Counted from the stretch's first letter, positions 27,624 through 36,943 are shown. The stretch: 64,000 bases of DNA from Methylosarcina fibrata AML-C10 (GCF_000372865.1 NZ_KB889965.1:4485786-4549785), one strand, 5' to 3'. The notes: generated by a model not told the origin, from the letters alone. Numbers and translations: made by a program.

Positions 27624-30302
27624 ATGCGTATGGACAAATTAACCGCCAAATTTCAGGAAGCGCTGGCCGACGCGCAGAGCCTGGCTCTCGGCAAGGATCA
27701 TCAATTCATCGAGCCGGTGCACCTGATGATTGCTTTGATGGACCAGGAAGGCGGCACGATCAAGCCCCTGTTGACGCAGCTTAACGTCAATACCGTCGCG
27801 CTCAGGGCCGAGCTCGGCAAGGAATTGAGCCGGCTGGCGACGGTGTCGGGAGCGGGAGGCGACGTGCAGATCTCGAACGAGCTCGGCAGGCTTTTGAACG
27901 TGACCGACAAGCTGGCGCAAAAGCGGAAAGACAAATTCATCGCCAGCGAGTTGTTCCTGCTGGCCGTGTTCGAAGAAAGAAGCGCTCTTCAGGAGCTCCT
28001 GAAAAAAGCCGGCGTCGGCAGGCAGGCGGTCGAAAAAGCGATCGACGCGATGCGCGGCGGCTTGGCGGTCGAGGATGCGGGCGCCGAAGATCAGCGCCAG
28101 GCGTTGAAAAAATACACGATCAACCTGACCGAACGCGCCGAAGCGGGCAAGCTCGATCCGGTCATCGGCCGCGACGACGAGATCCGCCGCACCATTCAGG
28201 TGTTGCAGCGGCGCACCAAGAACAACCCGGTACTGATCGGCGAGCCCGGCGTCGGCAAAACGGCGATTGTCGAAGGACTGGCGCAACGAATCGTCAACGG
28301 CGAAGTGCCCGAAGGCATCAAGGGCAAGCAGGTTCTGGCGCTCGATATGGCAGCGTTGATCGCCGGCGCGAAATTCCGCGGCGAATTCGAGGAGCGGCTG
28401 AAAGCGGTCTTGAACGATCTGGCCAAACAGGAAGGGCAGGTAATCCTATTCATCGACGAACTGCACACGATGGTCGGCGCGGGCAAGGCCGAAGGCGCGA
28501 TGGATGCGGGCAACATGCTGAAACCGGCCTTGGCGCGCGGCGAACTGCACTGTGTCGGCGCGACGACGCTGGACGAATACCGGAAATACGTCGAAAAGGA
28601 CGCGGCGCTCGAACGCCGGTTCCAGAAAGTCATGGTCGACGAGCCGTCGGTCGAAGATACCATCGCGATTTTGCGCGGGCTCAAGGAAAAATACGAAGTG
28701 CATCACGGCGTCGAAATCACCGATCCTGCGATCGTCGCAGCGGCGGGGCTGTCGTACCGCTACATTTCCGACCGGCAGTTGCCGGACAAGGCGATCGATC
28801 TGATCGACGAAGCCGCCAGCCGAATCCGGATGGAACAGGATTCGAAGCCCGAGGCGATGGACCGTCTGGACCGACGCCTGATTCAATTGAAGATCGAGCA
28901 GGTCGCGTTGAAAAAAGAGTCCGATGCGGCTTCGAAAAAACGGCTCGAGATTCTCGAGGAAGAAATCGCCGAAGTCGAAAAGGAATATTCCGCGCTGGAA
29001 GAAATCTGGAAAGCCGAAAAAGCCTCCTTGCAAGGCTCCGCCTCGATCAAGGAAAAACTCGATCAGTCGAAAATCGATCTCGAATCGGCGCGGCGGACCG
29101 GCGATTTGAACCGGATGGCCGAGCTTCAATACGGCGTCATTCCCGAGCTCGAAAAGCAACTGGCGCAGGCGGGAACCGGCGGCACGCAGAAAATGACGCT
29201 GCTGCGCAACAAGGTGACCGAAGAAGAGATCGCCGAGGTCGTCTCCAAGTGGACCGGCATTCCGGTGTCGAAAATGATGGAAGGCGAGCGCGACAAGCTG
29301 CTGCGGATGGAAGAAGCCCTCAGCAAACGCGTGGTCGGCCAGGAAGAAGCGCTGAAAGCGGTCAGCAATGCGATCCGCCGTTCGCGGGCGGGGTTGTCCG
29401 ATCCGAACCGGCCGAACGGATCGTTCCTGTTCCTTGGGCCGACCGGGGTCGGCAAGACCGAATTGTGCAAGGCGCTGGCCGAATTCCTGTTCGACACGGT
29501 CGATGCGCTGGTGCGAATCGACATGTCCGAGTTCATGGAGAAGCATTCGGTCGCGCGTCTGATCGGCGCGCCTCCGGGCTACGTCGGCTACGAAGAAGGC
29601 GGTTATCTGACCGAAGCGGTGCGCCGGAAACCGTATTCGGTGATTCTGATGGATGAAGTCGAAAAGGCGCATCCGGACGTGTTCAACGTTCTGCTGCAGG
29701 TGCTGGACGACGGGCGTCTGACCGACGGCCAGGGGCGGACGGTCGATTTTCGGAATACCGTGGTCGTGATGACGTCGAATCTGGGCTCGAGCCGAATCCA
29801 GGAACTGGTGGGCGAAGCACAGGGACGTGCGAGTGCCGCGGAAGGCAGGACGCCGGAAGCGGCCGAAGCACAGGGACGTGCGAGTGCCGCGGAAGGCAGG
29901 ACGCCGGGAGCGGTCGAAGCGAACTACCAGGAAATGAAAGCCGAGGTGATGGAGATCGTCGGCATGCATTTCAGGCCCGAGTTCATCAACCGAATCGACG
30001 AGGTGGTGGTGTTCCATCCGCTCGAACGCGAACAGATCCGGGCGATTGCAAAGATTCAGATCGCGTATCTGCAAAAGCGTCTGGCGGAGCGCGAGATCGG
30101 CTTCGAAATCAGCGATGCCGCCCTCGACCGTCTCGGCGAAGCCGGCTTCGATCCGGTCTACGGCGCGCGACCGTTGAAGCGTGCGATCCAGCACCAGCTC
30201 GAAAATCCATTGGCTCAGGAGATTCTGGCAGGCCGGTTCGAATCCGGGGATATAATTAAAGTCGAGCTGGAAGATGGGCTTTTGCGGTTTGTAAAAGCCT
30301 GA
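27624..30302 (+). CDS. clpB: ClpB disaggregase with an in-frame repeated insertion
   Basis: Hexameric AAA+ chaperone that, with DnaK, pulls proteins out of aggregates. It has an N domain (1-150), the first ATPase with Walker A GEPGVGKT (about 206-213), a coiled-coil M domain (about 405-530) and the second ATPase with GPTGVGKT (about 605-612) and [15 protein letters not shown]. The length, 892, exceeds the usual about 857. The excess is a 34-residue insertion (about 731-764) made of two near-identical 17-residue units ([17 protein letters not shown], then [17 protein letters not shown]) between sensor 1 ([11 protein letters not shown]) and the arginine-finger region, a loop that varies in the family. 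The frame is intact, so the protein is probably functional. Start: MRMDKL; the second Met is also possible. Confidence 0.95.
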   Translation: MRMDKLTAKFQEALADAQSLALGKDHQFIEPVHLMIALMDQEGGTIKPLLTQLNVNTVALRAELGKELSRLATVSGAGGDVQISNELGRLLNVTDKLAQKRKDKFIASELFLLAVFEERSALQELLKKAGVGRQAVEKAIDAMRGGLAVEDAGAEDQRQALKKYTINLTERAEAGKLDPVIGRDDEIRRTIQVLQRRTKNNPVLIGEPGVGKTAIVEGLAQRIVNGEVPEGIKGKQVLALDMAALIAGAKFRGEFEERLKAVLNDLAKQEGQVILFIDELHTMVGAGKAEGAMDAGNMLKPALARGELHCVGATTLDEYRKYVEKDAALERRFQKVMVDEPSVEDTIAILRGLKEKYEVHHGVEITDPAIVAAAGLSYRYISDRQLPDKAIDLIDEAASRIRMEQDSKPEAMDRLDRRLIQLKIEQVALKKESDAASKKRLEILEEEIAEVEKEYSALEEIWKAEKASLQGSASIKEKLDQSKIDLESARRTGDLNRMAELQYGVIPELEKQLAQAGTGGTQKMTLLRNKVTEEEIAEVVSKWTGIPVSKMMEGERDKLLRMEEALSKRVVGQEEALKAVSNAIRRSRAGLSDPNRPNGSFLFLGPTGVGKTELCKALAEFLFDTVDALVRIDMSEFMEKHSVARLIGAPPGYVGYEEGGYLTEAVRRKPYSVILMDEVEKAHPDVFNVLLQVLDDGRLTDGQGRTVDFRNTVVVMTSNLGSSRIQELVGEAQGRASAAEGRTPEAAEAQGRASAAEGRTPGAVEANYQEMKAEVMEIVGMHFRPEFINRIDEVVVFHPLEREQIRAIAKIQIAYLQKRLAEREIGFEISDAALDRLGEAGFDPVYGARPLKRAIQHQLENPLAQEILAGRFESGDIIKVELEDGLLRFVKA
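29814..29915 (+). repeat. Two tandem 51-bp repeats inside clpB
   Basis: Units at 29814-29864 and 29865-29915 are identical except for two transitions near their ends. Both are multiples of three and keep the frame. The second ends just before GCGAACTACCAGG, where normal clpB sequence resumes. Confidence 0.95.
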
Positions 30303-30400
30303 TCCTCAACCCCTGGCAGGATAGGTTCAAACCCGGCTTGTCGCCATTCGCGCGGCATACAGTCTATCCATTTTCACTTGCCGAGGATTTGCTATGCTTT

Positions 30401-30434
30401 AGGTGCGGTGTTAGCCATGACTAACACCGCACCT
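30401..30434 (+). repeat. Perfect 14-bp inverted repeat after clpB
   Basis: AGGTGCGGTGTTAG and its exact complement CTAACACCGCACCT enclose a six-base loop CCATGA. It may be the clpB terminator, though no T run follows. It may instead fold at the start of the next gene, because an in-frame ATG (30417) sits in the loop. Confidence 0.7.
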
Positions 30435-30458
30435 ATCCTAATTGACAAGCATACGCAT

Positions 30459-30815
30459 GTGAAATATCTCGCCATCCTGCTGATTGTTTTCTATCAAAAA
30501 TTCATCTCGCCCTACAAGGGTTTTCGCTGCGCTCATGCCGCTCTCTATGGGGGCGATTCCTGCTCCGAGGCCGTCAGCAAAATTGTTGGAGCTCAAGGCC
30601 CTTTTGGCGGCTATCGGGACATCCGTGCCCGTTTTCAAGCCTGCAAGGAAGCCAACGAAACGTTAATCAGAAACGGTCAACGGCGGCGAGGGCGGAACGA
30701 TTGCGACGAGTGTCCTGACTGCGATTGTTCCGATGCCTGCCGCTCCAGAAAATGGGATGCCTGCGAGGGAATCAACTGCGATCTGCCGGAGTTGCCTTGT
30801 GACTGTTCTTTTTAG
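30459..30815 (+). CDS. YidD-like protein with cysteine-rich tail
   Basis: Related to YidD, the small membrane-associated factor that aids YidC-dependent insertion. The amphipathic start (KYLAILLIVFYQKFISPYKGFRC) and the SCSEA ... RARFQAC pattern match the family core (about 1-65). The canonical CRFTPTCS core is altered to CAHAALYGGDSCS. A 50-residue tail carries nine cysteines in DC, DEC, PDC and INC steps, suggesting metal binding or disulphides. I choose the GTG at 30459 because it gives the usual N-terminus; an ATG at 30417 would lie in the loop of an inverted repeat. It is not next to yidC, rnpA or rpmH, so the gene is a stray relative. Confidence 0.65.
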   Translation: MKYLAILLIVFYQKFISPYKGFRCAHAALYGGDSCSEAVSKIVGAQGPFGGYRDIRARFQACKEANETLIRNGQRRRGRNDCDECPDCDCSDACRSRKWDACEGINCDLPELPCDCSF

Positions 30816-30841
30816 CACGCAATAAGGATTGGACGGGAAAG

Positions 30842-31420
30842 TTATGGAATTACTTTTCGCTGATAAACCCCGATCAACTCCGCCCGGTCGAGAACATGGC
30901 CGTTCATTGCTTTCTCGAGTGTGGCGTAATCGGGCAGATGCAAATTCGGCAATACCTTGTCCAGAGCCAGCAGCTTGAAAAAATAACGGTGCCTGCCGAT
31001 CGGCGGGCACGGGCCTTTATACCCGGTTTCTTTCCAGTCGTTTTTGCCCAATAGCGCGCCTTTGGGCAATTCGTCCGGGCCGGCATTTTGGGGCAATCCG
31101 GAAGCGGACGGAGGAATGTTGTAAATCAGCCAATGGACCCAGCTCATCAGCGGTACGGCGGGAACGGGCGTATCGGGATCGTACATGATCAGGACAAGAC
31201 TCTTGGCGTTCTTCGGTACGTTCGTCCAGATCAGGCGCGGGGATAAATTCGCATCGTCGCAGGTAAATTGTTTGGGAATCGGATGTTGATGGGTAAATGC
31301 ATAAGATCGAAGAGTCAGACGCGGAGCGTTCGCTTGGTCCGCCGATAATAAATCGGTGGAACAAAAGAAGAGCATCAAGCCGATCAAGCGCAAGCTTTGG
31401 GTGATTTTTGTCGTTCGCAC
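30842..31420 (-). CDS. YbhB/YbcL-type PEBP family protein, secreted
   Basis: Member of the phosphatidylethanolamine-binding / Raf-kinase-inhibitor-like family; bacterial substrates are mostly unknown. The GTG at 31420 is chosen because AAGGAG lies seven bases before it; an ATG 33 bases upstream has no such site. An N-terminal hydrophobic segment (about 8-27, LRLIGLMLFFCSTDLLSA) predicts export. The family core is plain: LSPRLIWTNVPKNAKSLVLIMYDPD, SWVHWLIYNIPP, and the GPCPPIGRHRYFFKLLALD ligand loop. It is followed, on the opposite strand, by the YidD-like gene (convergent). Confidence 0.88.
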   Translation of the reverse strand: MRTTKITQSLRLIGLMLFFCSTDLLSADQANAPRLTLRSYAFTHQHPIPKQFTCDDANLSPRLIWTNVPKNAKSLVLIMYDPDTPVPAVPLMSWVHWLIYNIPPSASGLPQNAGPDELPKGALLGKNDWKETGYKGPCPPIGRHRYFFKLLALDKVLPNLHLPDYATLEKAMNGHVLDRAELIGVYQRKVIP

Positions 31421-31665
31421 GGGTGTCTCCTTGCATGCCAAGGCAATGGCCAACAGAAAGGGTGGGAAATGGACCGAAATAGCTCAAGCGGCCGGTCTTC
31501 TCGTCCGATTCCAAGAAATAATAGACGAAACCCGGTCCGCTCTTCGTTCAAATCCACTTTCTCAATGCATTATATTAGCCGCTTGAGCGCCGGAACAGGC
31601 AAGTCCTGAACCCGACATGAAATGCCATCGCTGAAATTCAGCTCCAGCCTTCGACTGAATTGGCG

Positions 31666-33078
31666 TTATCGTTCGGAAAACCGGATCTTCAAAGCGTCCG
31701 GCCTCATCGTGAACGAAAAGATCTCCCGGACCGGCGGCCCGGTTTCATCAGGATGGACGGAAAAATTCCTGCACGCCATCGCCGTCGCCATTTTAATTTC
31801 CAGCATTGCCAGCGTGCGTCCGGGGCAGAATCTGGGACCCGATCCGAACGGGACGAAAGCCTGACGGTTATGGGCGCAGCCGGAACGTTCCGGATCGAGC
31901 CAGCGCTCGGGTTTGAACCGGAGAGCCTCGGTGAAGTTTTCTTCCTGCAGAGCGCCGTAGCGAGTCAGCAGGATCAGAAACGTGCCTTTCGGAATCCGGA
32001 CGCCGCCCAGTTCGACGTCGTTGTTCGGCTCCAGATAAAGCATCGGCGTGACGCTTTTCAGCCGGAGCGTTTCCAGGGCGACCGCTTCAATATAGGTGAG
32101 GCGGTCGAGGACAAACGGGTTCGGCGCCAACGTTTCCGTTTCCAGTACGGCATCGACTTCCTGCTGCATCTTCCGTTGCACTTCCGGGTGCCCGGCGATC
32201 AGATACAGCAGCCAGGAGAGCGTATGCGCCGTGGTATCCTCGCCGGCCAGAAGCACGGTCAGAATATTGCCTTGAATTGCTTCATCGGACAAACCGGTGC
32301 CGTCTTCGCTCTGCGTTACCAGTAACGTTTCCAGGAAATTGGCAGGCTGCGCCGCGAGCTCGGGCTGTTGCCGCAGCCGAAGGCGGGTCTGATCGACAAA
32401 TCCGTTAATTGTGGCCTTGATGGCGTCGAGGGACTTTTCCATGGCGCGGTCGCCGGGCAGTTTGACGTAATGCCAGTAAGGAAACGGCGCATTGGCCCGG
32501 CGGTTGAAAGCCGGCAACTGGTGCTCCAGATGGCGCTGAAAATCGTCGTCTTCTTTTTCCAGCAGGTTGATGTCGAAACCGAAGGCAAACAGCGTGGTGA
32601 CGTCCACCGTGAAACGCATCCAGTCTTTTTCCACGTCGACGGACTGCGCGCTGCCGGCCAGATTTTTCCACCGGTTTTGCAGCCGTGCCGTGATCGTGCG
32701 CAGGTGCGGAAAAAAACGCCTCAAATTGTCCGGTTTGAACGCCTGGGCGACAAGAGCGCGCTGCTGCTGCCATTGTTCGCCCTCGGCGGTAAACACTCCG
32801 TGCGTGCCCAGTTCTCGCGCGACTCGTTCCATGGAACTCAGCCGGCGGTAACTTTGCGGACGATCCCGGAGTACGGCCTGGATCAGCTCCGGATTGCCGA
32901 TGACGACGGCGGACTTGCCGGCCAGCCTGACGCGGTAAAGATCGCCGTAAGTCCCGGCCCAGTCTTCGAGAATCCGATGCAGTTTCTGTAAATCGATTTG
33001 CAGTAGATTGCCCAGGAAAGGCAGTCCCGCAGGCCCAGGCAATTGGGCGATCGTACGCGGCCGGCTCGCGGTGGACAT
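31666..33078 (-). CDS. Cytochrome P450
   Basis: A 470-residue soluble P450 monooxygenase, substrate unknown. The ATG at 33078 is preceded by a perfect AGGAGG; upstream in-frame starts give an unstructured extension. It shows the oxygen-activation helix AGEDTTAHT (278-286), the ExxR pair (E336, R339), the PERW segment (FKPERW) and the haem loop FGSGPRFCPGR with axial Cys418. The first residues (PRTIAQLPGPAGLPFLGNLLQI) have the proline-rich hinge without a membrane anchor. No ferredoxin or reductase gene is adjacent, so its redox partner must be elsewhere. It resembles the CYP4/CYP102/CYP110-like clan more than CYP51 by its general motifs; I would not go further. Confidence 0.93.
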   Translation of the reverse strand: MSTASRPRTIAQLPGPAGLPFLGNLLQIDLQKLHRILEDWAGTYGDLYRVRLAGKSAVVIGNPELIQAVLRDRPQSYRRLSSMERVARELGTHGVFTAEGEQWQQQRALVAQAFKPDNLRRFFPHLRTITARLQNRWKNLAGSAQSVDVEKDWMRFTVDVTTLFAFGFDINLLEKEDDDFQRHLEHQLPAFNRRANAPFPYWHYVKLPGDRAMEKSLDAIKATINGFVDQTRLRLRQQPELAAQPANFLETLLVTQSEDGTGLSDEAIQGNILTVLLAGEDTTAHTLSWLLYLIAGHPEVQRKMQQEVDAVLETETLAPNPFVLDRLTYIEAVALETLRLKSVTPMLYLEPNNDVELGGVRIPKGTFLILLTRYGALQEENFTEALRFKPERWLDPERSGCAHNRQAFVPFGSGPRFCPGRTLAMLEIKMATAMACRNFSVHPDETGPPVREIFSFTMRPDALKIRFSER

Positions 33079-33273
33079 GAGAGCGCCTCCTGTGGCAGTT
33101 ACCGCAAGCCGGGCCGGGCTCTGCGGAGCACGGGTGGTGGCTGTTGTCGGCGGTCGGGTTTGATCATGGCTCCTCTTGCAATCCCGAAGGCTTTCCGGCT
33201 CTCCGAAGCCGAAAGCCTGCCGCATTGGTAAACGTTTCGGCAGTGGCAAAGAGAAGCTGCGGTTGGGCGTTTA

Positions 33274-33492
33274 CTATTTTAAATTTTTTTCCAGAGCGGT
33301 CTGGCAAGCCAGGCAGTATTTACAAGGAATGGCCTTTCTTCGGCTTTCCGGTATCGGATCTCCGCATTCTTCGCAGTGAGTGGCCGATTCACCCGTATAA
33401 ATCGATTTCCGTGTCTCTTCGATAAAGAGATTGGTCATTTGCTCCATTCTTTCCACGATGGCGTCCGTGCCGCCGGCCCATGCTGTCGACAT
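33274..33492 (-). CDS. Short DksA/TraR-type zinc-finger protein
   Basis: A 72-residue protein with a four-cysteine DksA/TraR finger: CEECGDPIP then CKYCLACQ. The N-terminal half is a short helix (TDAIVERMEQMTNLFIEETRKSI) in place of the long coiled coil of DksA, so it is the TraR-like short type often found on phages and plasmids but also on chromosomes. Such proteins bind the RNA polymerase secondary channel and can mimic DksA-ppGpp. It lies about 195 bases upstream of the P450 gene on the same strand. Confidence 0.85.
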   Translation of the reverse strand: MSTAWAGGTDAIVERMEQMTNLFIEETRKSIYTGESATHCEECGDPIPESRRKAIPCKYCLACQTALEKNLK

Positions 33493-33685
33493 AATAGTAT
33501 TGGCTCAAACTGTAGGTTAAAAATCATCAATGATGAGGTATTACCAAAAAAATTCGACTTTTTTCATGAGAAAAAGTTTCAATGCTTTTCCGGTCCCCTT
33601 CGAGCAGCGTAAGAAATCGCCCGTACGGATCGCGCCAAAAGGGTGACCTCTCAAGCTATCCCGCAGAACCGGAATTTCGAACAGG

Positions 33686-34090
33686 TTATTTTCTTTCCTT
33701 TAATAAATCCCGGATTTCCGTCAGCAGGATTTCTTCTTTCGAAGGGGCCGGAGGAGTCGCAGGGGCTACCGCTTCCGCTCTTTTAAATCGATTGATCAGT
33801 TTGATGACTAAAAAGATCGCGAAAGCGACAATGGTGAAGTCCACGATGGTTTGAATGAAATTGCCGTAATTGAGGGTGACGGCGGGCGCATCGGCCGACG
33901 CTGCCTTCAGCGTGACGGCAAGATCGGTGAAATCAACGCCGCCGATCAAGAGGCCGATGGGCGGCATGATCACGTCGGCGACGAAGGACGATACGATCTT
34001 GCCGAAGGCGGCGCCGATAATAATGCCGACCGCCATGTCGACCACGTTTCCTTTAACGGCGAATTCTTTAAATTCCTGCAAAACACCCAT
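33686..34090 (-). CDS. mscL: Large-conductance mechanosensitive channel MscL
   Basis: A 134-residue inner-membrane channel that opens under osmotic downshock. The N-terminal helix and first pore helix ([35 protein letters not shown]), the [17 protein letters not shown] turn and the second helix ([22 protein letters not shown]) are standard. The C-terminal bundle ends [13 protein letters not shown] strong AGGAGA site precedes the ATG. It is divergent from the deaminase gene. Confidence 0.97.
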   Translation of the reverse strand: MGVLQEFKEFAVKGNVVDMAVGIIIGAAFGKIVSSFVADVIMPPIGLLIGGVDFTDLAVTLKAASADAPAVTLNYGNFIQTIVDFTIVAFAIFLVIKLINRFKRAEAVAPATPPAPSKEEILLTEIRDLLKERK

Positions 34091-34259
34091 CTTTTTTCTC
34101 CTATGGCAGCGATAAAATTATTAAAACTTCTTCAGCTTTTTTGAATATTTCCAAACGATTGATAAAGTATCCGTTTGAAAAATCGGAACGACGGCGAAAT
34201 AAAGATACCGCTTCCCGATCAAACATTCAATAAAATAACAAAAATCAAGGGGGAATTCG

Positions 34260-34739
34260 ATGAAGCATGCCGATTTTATGCGACGAGCCATTGCCCTGGC
34301 GGCCCAGGTTCCCGAATTTCCGTTCGGAGCCGTAATCGTCCGCCGTGCCGACGGGCATTGTATTGCCGAAGGTTATAATCAGTCGGCGCTTAATCCGACT
34401 TTTCACGGGGAAATGATGGCGATACACCGATGCGCCGAATTGTACCGCCCGGCCGACTGGAGCGGCTTCGATTTGTATACGACGGCGGAACCGTGCCCGA
34501 TGTGCCAGAGCGCAATCGAATGGGTGGGCATAGGGACGGTCTACTACGGGACGTCGATGCCTTATTTACGGGAACAGAACTGGTGGCAAATCGACATCCG
34601 CGCCAGCGAGGTGAGCCAAAGAACTTTTTTTCGCAATACCCGTATTGTCGGAGGGTTGTTGGAGGCGGAATGCAATGCGTTGTTCGATAATGCCCCGAGA
34701 GGCGCATATCACGTGAAGCCGAACCTGAGTCTATCGTAA
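34260..34739 (+). CDS. Nucleoside/guanine deaminase-family zinc hydrolase
   Basis: A 159-residue member of the cytidine/deoxycytidylate deaminase fold, closest in pattern to guanine deaminases and related nucleoside deaminases. Zinc ligands and catalytic Glu are present: HGE (H49, E51) and PCPMC (C79, C82). It lacks the extra C-terminal features of TadA. A good ribosome site (GGGGG) precedes the ATG. The substrate cannot be read from the sequence; it is isolated from purine or pyrimidine genes. Confidence 0.85.
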   Translation: MKHADFMRRAIALAAQVPEFPFGAVIVRRADGHCIAEGYNQSALNPTFHGEMMAIHRCAELYRPADWSGFDLYTTAEPCPMCQSAIEWVGIGTVYYGTSMPYLREQNWWQIDIRASEVSQRTFFRNTRIVGGLLEAECNALFDNAPRGAYHVKPNLSLS

Positions 34740-34779
34740 AATGGCTTTCTCCTTCATCAAGAGGCAGCGATCGCTTCGG

Positions 34780-34814
34780 TTGTCATCAAAGTGTCATAAA
34801 TCCTTTGTTACAAT
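34780..34814 (+). promoter_or_regulatory. Pho box and promoter of phoBR
   Basis: TTGTCATCAAAGTGTCAT (34780-34797) carries two TGTCAT repeats 11 bp apart, close to the E. coli Pho box. A -10 box TACAAT (34809-34814) follows 11 bases later, the spacing seen in PhoB-activated promoters. This predicts autoregulation. Confidence 0.85.
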
Positions 34815-34840
34815 CCGGTTTTGTTTATCTACATTCACTT

Positions 34841-35533
34841 ATGAATAAAAATAGCATTCTCGTTGTTGAAGATGAAGATGCCATTCGAGGAATGCTCACG
34901 GTAGTTCTCGAACAGGCCGGTTTTGAAACGATGGCGGTGGCCAGTGTGGCCGATGCACAGAAAACTCTGGAAAAGTCCATGGTGGACCTGATTCTGCTGG
35001 ACTGGATGCTGCCGGGAATCAGCGGCGCGGAATGGGCCAGGCGGCTGAAGAAAGAGGGCTTGTACCGGGAGCTGCCCATTATTCTATTGACGGCCCGCGG
35101 CGAAGAAGAGGACAAGGTAAAGGGCCTCGAGATCGGCGCCGACGATTATATTACCAAGCCTTTTTCGCCCAAGGAACTGGTGGCGAGGATCCGCGCCGTG
35201 TTGCGCCGGAGCGGTAAAATGCAGGGGCTGACCCAGATCACTCTGGGCGACATGATGCTCGATACGGAGCAGCATCGGCTGGCTATCGGCGAGAAGCAAC
35301 TGGAAGTCAGCCCCACCGAATTCCGCTTGATGCAGTTCTTCATGACCCATCCGGACAAGGTCTACAGCCGCACCCAACTCTTGGATCAGGTTTGGGGGCG
35401 CAGCGTTTATATCGAGGAACGAACGGTCGACGTGCATATTCGCCGGTTAAGAAAAATTCTTGCCGAATACGGCAGGGAGGATCTGGTGCAGACGGTGCGC
35501 GGTTTCGGCTACCGGTTTTCATTGATCGATTAG
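34841..35533 (+). CDS. phoB: Phosphate regulon response regulator PhoB
   Basis: Activates phosphate-starvation genes when phosphorylated by PhoR. From the ATG at 34841 it has 230 residues: a receiver with phospho-site Asp54 (LILLDWMLPG), LTARGEEEDKVKGLEIGADDYITKPFSPKEL, and a winged-helix domain with VDVHIRRLRKIL and VRGFGYRFS. An in-frame start at 34805 would lie upstream within the leader and is not favoured. Two bases separate its stop from phoR. Confidence 0.96.
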   Translation: MNKNSILVVEDEDAIRGMLTVVLEQAGFETMAVASVADAQKTLEKSMVDLILLDWMLPGISGAEWARRLKKEGLYRELPIILLTARGEEEDKVKGLEIGADDYITKPFSPKELVARIRAVLRRSGKMQGLTQITLGDMMLDTEQHRLAIGEKQLEVSPTEFRLMQFFMTHPDKVYSRTQLLDQVWGRSVYIEERTVDVHIRRLRKILAEYGREDLVQTVRGFGYRFSLID

Positions 35534-35535
35534 GC

Positions 35536-36816
35536 ATGATCGGACTCTGGCGCAGAGAGATAGGGATTTTCCTGCTGTTGGCGACGGTGACGTCGATCAT
35601 CGGCGGAGTGACCGGGCTGTTTTTTCCGTTGACTTGCGCGTTGCTGCTGGCCGTTCTGATGCGCCAGATTTTTCAGATCAACCGGTTCGAACGATGGATC
35701 AGCATGGGCGCGAGAGGCTCCTATCCCAAAACGAGAGGCATCTGGGAAGAAATCTATTACGGCGTCTACCGCATCAAAAAGAACGAAAAACGCCGGAAAA
35801 AGAAGCTGGGCAAAATGGTGGACCAGTTTCGCCAGTCGACCGAAGCCTTGCCCGACGCCGCCGTCGTGCTCGGGGCTTACGACGAGATCGAATGGTCCAA
35901 CAAAGCGGCCCGGGAGGTCCTGGGTCTGCAGACGTCGGACAAAGGCCAGCGCATCCCCAACCTGGTCCGGTTTCCGGAGTTCATCCGTTATCTCAAATCC
36001 GGCAATTATCAGGAAGACATCATTTTGCCGTCACCGGTCGACAGCCGCATCACATTGTCGGTCCGGATCGTCAGCTACGGCGCCGGATTGCGACTGTTGC
36101 TGGCGCAGGACGTGACTCAGTTGAAACAGATGGAGCGGATGCGCAAGGATTTCGTCGCCAACGTGTCTCACGAGCTGAGAACGCCGTTGACGGTTTTGAA
36201 AGGTTATCTCGAAACGTTGCAGGATCTGGACGACGGCACTTCCCCGTTGCTGACCGGTTCGCTGGAGCAGATGCGCGGACAAACCGAACGCATGCAGCAT
36301 CTGGTCGATGATTTGCTGCTGTTGGCGCGATTGGAAACCCAGAAGAAAAAATCGCAGTGCGTCAACGTTCCGGCCCTGCTCAATCAAATCTGCAGGGAAG
36401 GCGGCGACTTCGACAAAAGCGCCCGGCACATTGAATTGTCGCTGGCGACCGAGGAGAATATTTTCGGCGACGAGCAGGAACTGCGGAGCGCTTTTACCAA
36501 TCTGCTGGAAAATGCGATCAAATATTCTCCCGACGATACCGAGGTCAAGGTTCGCTGGTATCGAAACGGCGAGGCGGTCGTGCTGGAGGTCGAAGATTTC
36601 GGAGAAGGAATTGCTCCTGCCGACATTCCCCGGGTTACCGAACGGTTTTACCGGTCCGAAGTCAAACGCAATCGCAAGGTGGCCGGCACCGGCTTGGGCC
36701 TGGCCATCGTCAAGCACGTGCTGATGCGGCACGATGCCCGCCTGGCCATCGCCAGCGAACTCGGCAAAGGCAGCCGTTTCAGTTGCCATTTCCCGTTGAA
36801 CCGGGTTTGCAGTTAG
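35536..36816 (+). CDS. phoR: Phosphate regulon sensor kinase PhoR
   Basis: A 426-residue kinase for PhoB. It has two close hydrophobic segments at the N-terminus (about 7-40, IFLLLATVTSIIGGVTGLFF) with no real periplasmic domain, a charged linker, and a PAS domain (about 95-190, ALPDAAVVLGAYDEIEWSN). A HisKA domain has phospho-acceptor His212 (NVSHELRTPLTVLKGYLE) and the HATPase domain includes NLLENAIKYSP and VAGTGLGLAIVKHV. This is the usual PhoR layout. No PhoU or Pst gene is adjacent in the window. The true start follows phoB by two bases. Confidence 0.95.
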   Translation: MIGLWRREIGIFLLLATVTSIIGGVTGLFFPLTCALLLAVLMRQIFQINRFERWISMGARGSYPKTRGIWEEIYYGVYRIKKNEKRRKKKLGKMVDQFRQSTEALPDAAVVLGAYDEIEWSNKAAREVLGLQTSDKGQRIPNLVRFPEFIRYLKSGNYQEDIILPSPVDSRITLSVRIVSYGAGLRLLLAQDVTQLKQMERMRKDFVANVSHELRTPLTVLKGYLETLQDLDDGTSPLLTGSLEQMRGQTERMQHLVDDLLLLARLETQKKKSQCVNVPALLNQICREGGDFDKSARHIELSLATEENIFGDEQELRSAFTNLLENAIKYSPDDTEVKVRWYRNGEAVVLEVEDFGEGIAPADIPRVTERFYRSEVKRNRKVAGTGLGLAIVKHVLMRHDARLAIASELGKGSRFSCHFPLNRVCS

Positions 36817-36943
36817 GCAGGCTCTCCGAGTCGTTCAGATTCCTTTCCTTTTCATCGGATTTGTGACCTATAATAACCGGCGCCTGCAACCGCACCGGCG
36901 CTTGGGGATGAAGGCTCCTGCATTCAAATAATAATAAAAACGG

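Noticed and set aside
28446-30194. 582-residue open frame opposite clpB
   Set aside because: Antisense shadow; the sense frame is a full ClpB. The repeated [14 protein letters not shown] segments are only the reverse reading of the 51-bp repeats.
30235-30245. GGTTCGAATCC, resembling a tRNA T-arm
   Set aside because: It lies inside the clpB reading frame (GRFESGD) and no acceptor, D-arm or anticodon arm can be built around it.
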